From contig NC_031674.1 in the NCBI RefSeq assembly GCF_001640025.1, positions 2,852,001 through 2,916,000 of the forward strand: a stretch of DNA of 64,000 nt, read 5' to 3'. Position 1 is the stretch's first letter; every line of letters begins with the position of its first letter. Origin of the DNA: Sugiyamaella lignohabitans. Lineage: Eukaryota > Ascomycota > Dipodascomycetes > Dipodascales > Trichomonascaceae. Below, piece after piece: positions 30,659-38,149 of the stretch. Made by a program: the position numbers and the translations under genes. The notes beneath the pieces are model-generated. The model searched no databases and was not told the origin of the DNA. It saw only the letters and a list, made by a program, of their open reading frames with translations.

Positions 30659-32266
30659 ATGGTGGTCGATTATTCAAAATGGGACAAGCTAGAATTGTCG
30701 GATGATTCTGATATTGAAGGTAAGTTATCAATCCTCTGGTTGCTCTTCATTGGCGGTCTTCTTCCAGGCAATTAACTAACTAATGTACTAGTTCATCCAA
30801 ATGTTGACAAAAACTCATTTATCCGATGGAAGCAGCGAGATATTCACGAGAAGAGGGAGCAATTGAAGGCAAGACTTGCGTATTTAAAGTCAGGCAATGA
30901 AATGAATGCTGCACTGCTCAAACGAGTGGATCAATTGATCGCTGCTTCCGACCATGAGAACATCAGCAATGATATCCCCAAGGCAGTATCCTTGGCTTGC
31001 AAAGGGTTCACTGATTTACGCCCTACTCCTGCTGGACCAGATGGTGAAATTGATGATGGCCAAACAGGTCCTGCGTATACGGATATGATCGAGAGTCTAT
31101 TAGTTCAAATCAGTCAACAAGTTGAAGGGTCATCCGACAAAGAATCTAAGACTGTAGCCGAGCTTAAAAAGCACCGCGAACAGCTCAAAACGGCTCTCAA
31201 TAATGAGACGAAGGAGTACAATGAGCTGCTAGAAGAGAGAAGTAGACACATCGTATCGGATGATATTCACACAGGATTCGACTCTACGTTAATTAATAAA
31301 GCTGCTAAGGAACAACATGTAGCAAACTCTGAAGGAAAGGGGAAGGCCAAGGAAAACCAAACTTCAATTGAAGTTATAAATACCCCTGGATCTCAAGTTA
31401 ATCCCAGCTCGACTGGTTCATCTAGTGGAACATCCGGTGATCCAGACATTGATGCCGCTGCTTCCCCTAAGGCCCTTGAGTTTGCCAGTCTGCCAAGTGA
31501 TAACTTGCCAAGATTGTATGCATTCTTAGACGAGAATCCTCAAATTATTAAGGAATCAGAAAAGGATGCCTTGATGATGGTGGCTTTTGAGCAACAGCTA
31601 AGTGGCGACCCCAAAGAAATGGCTAAAATGAAAAATACTGTCCACAATGCATTGCTATTGCAATATTGTTCGACATTGGGTGGTCCCCAAGGCACCCGTT
31701 TGTTTTTCAGCAGGATTAGCAAGAAAGACCACCCTGCACTCGAAGCATTCAATAAAGATGTTGATTTTACATATAATCATATCAAACAAAGATGTGAGAT
31801 TATATCTCAGCAGAAAGATGATGAGACGGAACAGGAGGAAGGTGTAGAGCAGATCCAACTCCACGCCGTTGATCCAAACACAGAAATTGTGGTTACAGTA
31901 CCTGAAGAAGATAGTGAGGGCAGAGCTGTTTATGAGCAACTCTCTGATCCCTTGCGCAAAGCCATTGAAACAAAGAAGTTGGACGAAATCAACAAAGTGT
32001 TGGGAGAAATGACTGTAGCTGATGCTGAGAAAGCTGTCGAAGCTCTCAATTTGAGTGGTGTGCTATCAGTCGAGGAAAAAATTTATGATGTAAATGAGTG
32101 GCAAGCCGAAAAGGAAAGAATCCTTAAAGAAGAAGCTTACGACGAAATGGAGAAAGAAGTGTTCGGAACGGGGTCACCATCCCAGCCTACAACTACTTCT
32201 GCTACAGATCGCGGTTCTGCTGAAGATACTCAACCATTTGGAGATACTAATGATGAGGTAGATTAG
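30659..32266 (+). CDS. CDC37: Hsp90 co-chaperone Cdc37 (spliced)
   Basis: Cdc37 delivers protein kinases to Hsp90. Exon 1 (30659-30719) encodes MVVDYSKWDKLELSDDSDIE. The intron 30720-30791 has GTAAGT, CTAACTAA and TAG. Exon 2 (30792-32266) continues VHPNVDKNSFIRWKQRDIHEK. The 511-residue protein has the conserved N-terminal kinase-binding domain with the SDDSD casein kinase 2 site, a coiled coil, a Hsp90-binding middle domain (about 230-400) and an acidic, Ser/Thr-rich tail. Beginning at the internal ATG of exon 2 would lose the essential N-terminus. It is divergent from the METTL16 gene. Confidence 0.96.
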
Positions 32267-32494
32267 TTGTTTCGCTCTTTAAATATCATTTTATATATCA
32301 TTAATATATCATAAATTATATCTTCAAACGATTATTTTAGCCCAAATAGGAAATTACAGGGGCATACTAACATACTTTAAGTGAATAATACTTCACTATG
32401 CAGGAGAATTTTGCGATGAGTCTTCCTAAACTTTCGATTCGATCTACTGTTGTTTTTATAGTCAGCCTTTCGCTAAATTTCAAGCATCAATTAA
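32267..32494. other. Spacer between CDC37 and the GRS1 leader
   Basis: An AT-rich 3' region of CDC37 followed by the GRS1 promoter. No separate gene is seen. A small ORF beginning at the ATG at 32399 is not in the GRS1 frame and shows no family features. Confidence 0.4.
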
Positions 32495-32653
32495 TACAGA
32501 AGCTTCTTTTCAGATTCAGCCAATTGTCGGACTTCTCTAACAATTCTATCTCTCTGTCGAAGCGCCGCTACCTCCTGCTGCAAAAGATTAAGCAGTAGTG
32601 GTTCTTTAACTCTCATTCGTGGATTATCTATTGCTGCAATAAACAAGGAAATC
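32495..32653 (+). other. ATG-less in-frame extension of GRS1, possible mitochondrial presequence
   Basis: The frame of GRS1 stays open for 53 codons upstream of its ATG, back to a TAA at 32492-32494. The extension is rich in Ser, Leu, Arg and Lys and has only two acidic residues, one of them next to the ATG. Its translation includes LTILSLCRSAATSCCKRLS and then SSGSLTLIRGLSIAAINKE, typical of a matrix targeting peptide. It contains no ATG, so a non-AUG start (an ATT lies at 32543-32545) or a spliced leader (TTCTTTTCAG is acceptor-like at about 32505-32511) would be needed. Confidence 0.5.
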
Positions 32654-34630
32654 ATGTCCGAATCAACTATTACTTCCAGACCCCCAGTTCAGGATCGAGA
32701 AGTCCTTGAATCTCTGCTGAAACACAGATTTTTCTACGGTCCTTCTTTCGAAATATACGGCGGTGTTTCTGGATTGTACGATTACGGTCCAGCTGGTTGC
32801 GCCTTACAAGCCAACATTATCGACACTTGGCGTAAACACTTCGTGCTTGAAGAAGATATGCTTGAGGTCGATTGTCCTGCTTTGACTCCCTACGATGTTC
32901 TTAAGACTTCTGGTCACGTTGATAAATTTGCCGATTGGGTTTCTCGTGATTTGGCTACTGGTGAAATCTTCCGTGCGGATCACTTGGTCGAGGAAGTGCT
33001 TGAAAGCCGCCTCAAGGGTGATAAGGAAGCTCGTGGTGTCGTAGAATCAACCGACCCTGCCAAGGAAGAAAAAGACAAAAAGCGCAAGAAGAAGGTTAAG
33101 GAGACCAAGGCTATCAAACTTGATGATGAAACTGTTGCTGAGTATGAGTCAATCTTGGCCCAAATTGATGGCTACTCTGGCCCTCAATTGGGTGAGTTGA
33201 TGGTAAAGCACAAGATTGTTAATCCTACCACTGGTGGAGAATTGGAAGCTCCAAGGGAATTCAATCTTATGTTTGAGACAGCCATTGGCCCCTCTGGTCA
33301 ATTGAAAGGTTATCTTAGGCCTGAAACTGCCCAGGGTCAATTTTTGAACTTCTCCAAACTACTTGAAAGTAACAACTCCAAGATGCCATTCGCATCAGCT
33401 TCTATTGGTAAATCATTTAGAAACGAGATTTCTCCTCGTGCTGGTTTACTTCGTGTTCGAGAATTTTTGATGGCCGAAGTCGAACATTTCGTCGACCCTA
33501 ACGATAAATCTCATGCTCGTTTTGATGAAATTAAGGATATTCGATTGAGATTATGGCCCATGGATGTTCAAGCTCAAGGTAAAACTGATATCAGCGAACT
33601 TTCTATCGGCGAAGCTGTTTCAACTGGTATGATTGACAACCAAACTCTCGGTTATTTCCTTGCTCGAATTTACCTCTTCATGATTAAGATCGGTATCGAT
33701 CCCAAGAGAATGAGATTTAGACAACACATGGCCAATGAGATGGCACACTATGCTGCTGATTGTTGGGATTGTGAACTGCAATCTTCTTATGGTTGGATTG
33801 AGTGTGTTGGATGTGCTGACAGATCTGCTTATGACTTGACTGTGCACTCTGCCCGTACTAAAGAAAAGCTCGTTGTCCGTCAAACCCTCGACGAACCGGT
33901 TACCGTTGAATCATTTGAGGTGGAGTTGCAAAAGAAGAAGTTTGGTCCTAAGTTCCGTAAGGATGCTCCTAAGGTGGAAGAGTTCTTGCTTAGCCGTACA
34001 GAATGTGAACGTGAGAACCTCGCCCAAGAACTCAAAGACACGGGTAAAATCGTTTTTGAGGTTGCCGGAATTGATGGCAAGATCGAACTTGACTCATCAT
34101 TTATCACTATTGAAAAACGTACTAGAGTTGAACATATTAGAGAGTACACTCCTAATGTAATTGAACCCTCATTTGGTATTGGACGTATTCTTTACTCACT
34201 AATTGAACACTCTTTCTGGACTCGTCCCGAAGATGCTCAACGTGGTGTTTTATCCTTCCCACCAACTGTTTCTCCTACCAAGGTTCTTGTCGTCCCCCTT
34301 TCCAGCAATGCAGAATTCACTCCCATCGCTCGTGAACTGGTTTCCAAGCTTAGACGTCTTGGCATTCAATCCAAGGTCGACGACTCATCCGCCTCTATTG
34401 GTAAGCGTTACGCTCGTAATGACGAGCTTGGTACTCCTTTCGGTATTACTATTGATTTCCAAACCGTCAAGGATGGTTCTTTAACTATTCGTGAACGTGA
34501 TTCAACCAAGCAAGTCCGTGGCAGTCAAGATGAAGTGCTTGAGGCACTCCGCTCTTTAATTTTTGATGGTGTTTCCTGGGAGTCGGGAACATCACACCTT
34601 GCTACATTTGTCTCTCAAGATATTGAGTAG
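32654..34630 (+). CDS. GRS1: Glycyl-tRNA synthetase
   Basis: A 658-residue class II synthetase of the eukaryotic alpha2 type that charges tRNA-Gly. It opens with the usual FYGPSFEIYGG and YDYGPAGCALQANI segment (motif 1 region), has motif 2 around SIGKSFRNEISPRAGLLRVR, motif 3 in EPSFGIGRILYSLIEH, and ends in an anticodon-binding domain (KVLVVPLSS onward). A lysine-rich insertion lies near residues 135-160. The ATG at 32654 gives the cytosolic form. In Saccharomyces one GRS1 gene supplies cytosol and mitochondria through an upstream non-AUG start, and the ATG-less extension upstream here suggests the same. Codon use looks like that of a highly expressed gene. Confidence 0.97.
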   Translation: MSESTITSRPPVQDREVLESLLKHRFFYGPSFEIYGGVSGLYDYGPAGCALQANIIDTWRKHFVLEEDMLEVDCPALTPYDVLKTSGHVDKFADWVSRDLATGEIFRADHLVEEVLESRLKGDKEARGVVESTDPAKEEKDKKRKKKVKETKAIKLDDETVAEYESILAQIDGYSGPQLGELMVKHKIVNPTTGGELEAPREFNLMFETAIGPSGQLKGYLRPETAQGQFLNFSKLLESNNSKMPFASASIGKSFRNEISPRAGLLRVREFLMAEVEHFVDPNDKSHARFDEIKDIRLRLWPMDVQAQGKTDISELSIGEAVSTGMIDNQTLGYFLARIYLFMIKIGIDPKRMRFRQHMANEMAHYAADCWDCELQSSYGWIECVGCADRSAYDLTVHSARTKEKLVVRQTLDEPVTVESFEVELQKKKFGPKFRKDAPKVEEFLLSRTECERENLAQELKDTGKIVFEVAGIDGKIELDSSFITIEKRTRVEHIREYTPNVIEPSFGIGRILYSLIEHSFWTRPEDAQRGVLSFPPTVSPTKVLVVPLSSNAEFTPIARELVSKLRRLGIQSKVDDSSASIGKRYARNDELGTPFGITIDFQTVKDGSLTIRERDSTKQVRGSQDEVLEALRSLIFDGVSWESGTSHLATFVSQDIE

Positions 34631-34865
34631 GTGTATAGAATATAAACCATAAAATTACTTTATATTAAAAAGTCACCTTTATTAAGTGACTAGAATATCT
34701 TTCAGATACCATGGATGAGCCACCACCTAGGTCTCGTCAAGGGTCGCCCTTCCTCAGGTGTACTTACTATGGTAGCTTGAATGGTGCGGCTGAAGGAAAA
34801 TTGCACTTCACCGGTCTCACGAACTTGTTCCGGATCACAAGTAAAGTTTCAATTAAATAAGAAAA

Positions 34866-35298
34866 ATGTCTCTGAACGCCAGGATTGGATCAGTTAAGAG
34901 GATCGTGCAGGAGCTCAAGAAATGGCCCGAAGAATCCAATAAAATATACCCGTCATTTAGGGATGCCCAAATTAAGCGATTTGATGAAGGTTTGAACCAT
35001 GCTGGCAAGCTACCCAGTGCTGACACAATTGATATACTGACGTCAGCTACTAAAACTCTCGGCGATGGAGTAAATAAAAAAAGCGTAAGTAAAGCAAAAT
35101 CAAAATATACATAACAGCTATGCGAAACTGTTCTATCAGTTTTCTAACCAACCGTAGTTCCCAGTTTCTCAACGTCTCCTCCAGCCTGACGGCATGCCTT
35201 CGTATTACGAGCGAATTCTCAATGAAGCTAATAGGGGCCGTACTAAAGTTTCGGTCTTTACGGCTATTAGGGAAACTTATTTTGGATGGTGGAAATAG
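34866..35298 (+). CDS. CBP6: Cytochrome b translation/assembly factor Cbp6 (spliced)
   Basis: Exon 1 34866-35084; intron 35085-35157 (GTAAGT; TTCTAAC; TAG); exon 2 35158-35298. The 119-residue product carries the two family blocks: YPSFRDAQIKRFDEG in exon 1 and LLQPDGMPSYYERILNEA followed by VFTAIRETYFG in exon 2. This matches yeast Cbp6 and animal UQCC2, which with Cbp3/UQCC1 bind newly made cytochrome b in mitochondria and start complex III assembly. The reading frame without splicing stops after 82 residues and lacks the second block. It is convergent with the RRM protein gene. Confidence 0.88.
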
Positions 35299-35421
35299 GA
35301 AACTTTTCTTCATATTGCACATCATCGAACGGCATCATATTTATCTTTGTAAATAGACTTGGGCATTTTTTTTGTACTAAATTTAATTTATTCATAACTT
35401 CGTAACTATCTATACAGTCCA

Positions 35422-36316
35422 CTACTTTTTGGCATATGAAATTTTAATTGAGTTTCCATCTACTTCAAGATCGCCGATTGAACTTTTAACGCTTACAGCG
35501 TGTTTTTCCGTCTCGTATTCAACAAAGCCTACTCTCCGCACAGCAAACAGACGGACCTCGACAAAGCCAGAATACTTCGAAAAGATATCATTGAGTTTGC
35601 TTTCATGGATTCCTTGAGGTAAGTTCTCTAGGAAGAGAATCTTGTTAGGGGGCGCTGGTTGCTCTTTAACCACAACACCTTTCCTAGCTCCAGATGACTT
35701 GGAAGACTCAACATTACTTGCAACCACTCTACCATCAGACAATTTCTTCTTTTTAGTCGTAACATCCGTTTCTGCTTGTTTCATTGCTTGTGCCTCCTTT
35801 TCTTTCAATTCTTTCTGGAGCTTCTCCCATGCCTCTTTCCTGGGTGCTTTGTATTGTTCTAGAGCTTCTTCGCCTTCTCTCTTGAGTACTATTGCATCAC
35901 TTTTCGTCTTGGCGAATTGAATGACCATTGGCTTTCCAAACAATTCTCGGTTTTTAAGCGTTTTCTGCGCCTTTATAGCATTGTCGATGTTTTCAAATAC
36001 TATGAATGCCTGGCCTCTCATTCGTATATTGTCGTGGGCAACAATTTCAAGAATATTACCAAATTCAGCAAATTTCTCCCTTAACGATTCTTTTAATTGT
36101 GGGATTTTAATCTTCTCTTCTAAGTTTTTTAAGTATAGTCTAAATTTGTTAGATTCTAGTAGAAACGATGATATTATGAGGAGATTCGTTATGAAGAGCC
36201 CAGTGTACTACACTTGGTCCTATTCCACTTCTGACTTACGTTTCAGATGGAGCTAGATCAAGGTTTGAGCTAGCAGCCACCTGCTTGGCTCGTGTTCTTG
36301 ACTTCACTCTTGCCAT
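35422..36316 (-). CDS. U1A/U2B''-type spliceosomal RNA-binding protein with two RRMs (spliced)
   Basis: Exon 1 36240-36316 (basic, MARVKSRTRAKQVAASS), intron 36140-36239 (GTAAGT; ATCTAAC; TAG), exon 2 35422-36139; 264 residues. The first RRM begins at the splice junction with RNP2 (ETLYLKNLEEKI) and has RNP1 RGQAFIVF. A charged linker of about 70 residues follows. The second RRM has KILFLENLPQG and VGFVEYET and ends at the C-terminus. Two RRMs in this layout are those of U1A/SNF/U2B'', which bind stem loops of U1 or U2 snRNA. Whether it is the MUD1 (U1) or MSL1 (U2) equivalent, or serves both as in Drosophila SNF, cannot be decided. It faces the J-protein gene 297 bases away. Confidence 0.9.
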
Positions 36317-36613
36317 GGCAATTGGTTATTTACCGACAATAATCTCAATCGGTGAACCTTGCATGGACCTACCATCTCGAACCTCACCACATAAAATATG
36401 CTTATACAGAAGCATTGTTCTGGAAATTGAATTCTAGATATAGACTTCTCTATCAATAATCTCGTCTTCAGCTCACATCAATTTCTTTTGCTGATTCCCA
36501 TTTTCTCTAGTGAATGTCAATCTTAATCTTCGAATCAATTCGTGAATTTCTGTACCCTTAGATTTAAAATATTGGATTGAACCGCTAGCGCTCGGGGTTT
36601 GAAACAGTCCAAC

Positions 36614-37240
36614 ATGTCCGATGATATTGATTTTCTTTTAGCACAAGAAGCCTCCGAATTAACAAGAGATGAAGAAATTAGTAGAGTATTGAATGCATTT
36701 CCATTGGACGCATATTCTGTATTAGATCTACGTCCAGGTTGCACTCCTTCAGTTATAAAAAAGCAGTATAGGAAGAAGTCGCTACTTATCCATCCTGACA
36801 AGTCTAAAAATGTACAAGCTCCAGAGGCATTCGACAGACTAAAGAAGGCAGAGGCATTGCTTCAAGATGATAAAGCTCGTGAAGTTTTAGATCAAGCATT
36901 TACTGATGCTAGAAAGCTTTTGATCATGGAAAAGAAGTGGACATACGATGATGAACGTTTGAAGAGCGATGAGTTCTATGAGGAATGGAGGCAGAAAACA
37001 AAAGACGTTCTAATTGAAAATGAACTTAGGAAAAGACGTTTACAAAAGCTTAAAATGGAGGAAGAAGGTCGATTGAAGCGTCAGATGGAAGAGGCTGCTG
37101 CTGAAAGGCGTATGAAAAGAGAAAGTGAACAAGCTTGGGAAGACACTAGAGACACGAGAGTGGGTAATTGGAGAGATTATAGAAATAAGGTGACGAAACA
37201 ACAGAAAAAGAAAAAGACGAAATTGAATGTACTTGGGTGA
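36614..37240 (+). CDS. DNAJC8/Spf31-like J-domain protein
   Basis: A 208-residue protein with a J domain at about 30-95 (AYSVLDLRPGCTPSVIKKQY; HPDK motif in LLIHPDKSKN). A long basic/acidic coiled coil (about 115-185) and a Lys-rich tail (KKKKTK) follow. This form matches human DNAJC8 and fission yeast Spf31, which co-purify with the spliceosome. It is divergent from a spliceosomal RRM protein, which is suggestive only. An in-frame TTG upstream (36599) is ignored in favour of the ATG at 36614. Confidence 0.82.
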   Translation: MSDDIDFLLAQEASELTRDEEISRVLNAFPLDAYSVLDLRPGCTPSVIKKQYRKKSLLIHPDKSKNVQAPEAFDRLKKAEALLQDDKAREVLDQAFTDARKLLIMEKKWTYDDERLKSDEFYEEWRQKTKDVLIENELRKRRLQKLKMEEEGRLKRQMEEAAAERRMKRESEQAWEDTRDTRVGNWRDYRNKVTKQQKKKKTKLNVLG

Positions 37241-37479
37241 ACTAGGTTGTTTCTTTTATTTATACGTAGCTCCGCAGATATCTCGGCAATGTCAAAAGCG
37301 GTAGCAATTTATGACTTATAATGAATATTATTTAAAAACTATTAAGGGTAAATATTTTAAATTACAGTAGTTAGCAATTGTTAATTATTTTGTAAATTTG
37401 ACGGTTTGAAGTCTTGGGTGCTCATGTGAAGTTGAACGTCAGCCGCTTCAATTATTTTCCTGGATCACGGACTTCGTAC

Positions 37480-38028
37480 ATGTCAGGATTAAACCTGTCG
37501 TCAATCATAACTATTATGGCTGTTTTGTTGAACTCTTGTTCCCATCTCTCGTTCGCCGTGTACATCGGTCTGGCAGCCATTAGCGGTTATTTATTGGGGA
37601 GTTATTTTACCACAGAACCGAACTGCGAGTGTATGGAAGGGGATGCTGCTGAGGGATCATTTGCCGATTCTAACGAAGAATGTAAGATGGTTTTAGTAGT
37701 CCGTACTGATTTACAAATGGGTAAAGGTAAAGCTGCTGCCCAGTGTGCACATGCTGCTGTTGCCTGCTATGAGTCAGTTTCCAAAACAAATCCCAAGCTT
37801 TTAGCAAGGTGGAGAAGAACTGGGCAGGCTAAAGTCACATTACAGTCCAAGAGCGAGGACGAAATGCTACTCCTACAGGGAATTGCAGCAAGCAAAGGAA
37901 TTACAGCCAAGGTTATTCATGATGCTGGTAGAACTCAAATAGCAGCCGGATCAATGACAGTTTTAGGTGTTGGACCAGCACCCAAATCTGCTATAGACGA
38001 GGTAACTGGCCATCTGAAGCTGTACTAG
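37480..38028 (+). CDS. PTH2: Peptidyl-tRNA hydrolase 2 with N-terminal membrane anchor
   Basis: Pth2 cleaves peptidyl-tRNA released from ribosomes. From the ATG at 37480 the protein has 182 residues. A hydrophobic segment at about 21-42 (LSFAVYIGLAAISGYLLGSYF) is a mitochondrial outer-membrane or similar anchor as in yeast Pth2, followed by a short acidic linker and the catalytic domain. Hallmarks: KMVLVVRTDLQMGKGKAAAQ, CAHAAVACYE, and the C-terminal TQIAAGSMTVLGVGPAP. A second in-frame ATG at 37516 would also leave the anchor intact, so the exact start is uncertain. Its end lies 121 bases from the convergent RNase II-like gene. Confidence 0.92.
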   Translation: MSGLNLSSIITIMAVLLNSCSHLSFAVYIGLAAISGYLLGSYFTTEPNCECMEGDAAEGSFADSNEECKMVLVVRTDLQMGKGKAAAQCAHAAVACYESVSKTNPKLLARWRRTGQAKVTLQSKSEDEMLLLQGIAASKGITAKVIHDAGRTQIAAGSMTVLGVGPAPKSAIDEVTGHLKLY

Positions 38029-38149
38029 ACGCTCTGTAAGAAGTTATTATTTAAGAATTCAAATTCCCATTTCATGTTTAATAATAATATTAAAAGTTGT
38101 CATTATCATTACTTCGTTACAATATGTACATAGATTTAATTTTTGATTT

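Noticed and set aside
32491..32655. A 54-codon minus-strand ORF (MISLFIAAIDNPRMRVK...) that looks like a small coiled-coil protein
   Set aside because: It lies antisense to the in-frame upstream extension of GRS1, which itself looks coding, and its start overlaps the GRS1 ATG, leaving it no promoter outside GRS1. It is most likely a shadow.
35120..35356. Plus-strand ORF of 78 codons downstream of CBP6 exon 1
   Set aside because: It overlaps the CBP6 intron and second exon in another frame, and the spliced CBP6 frame carries the conserved residues.
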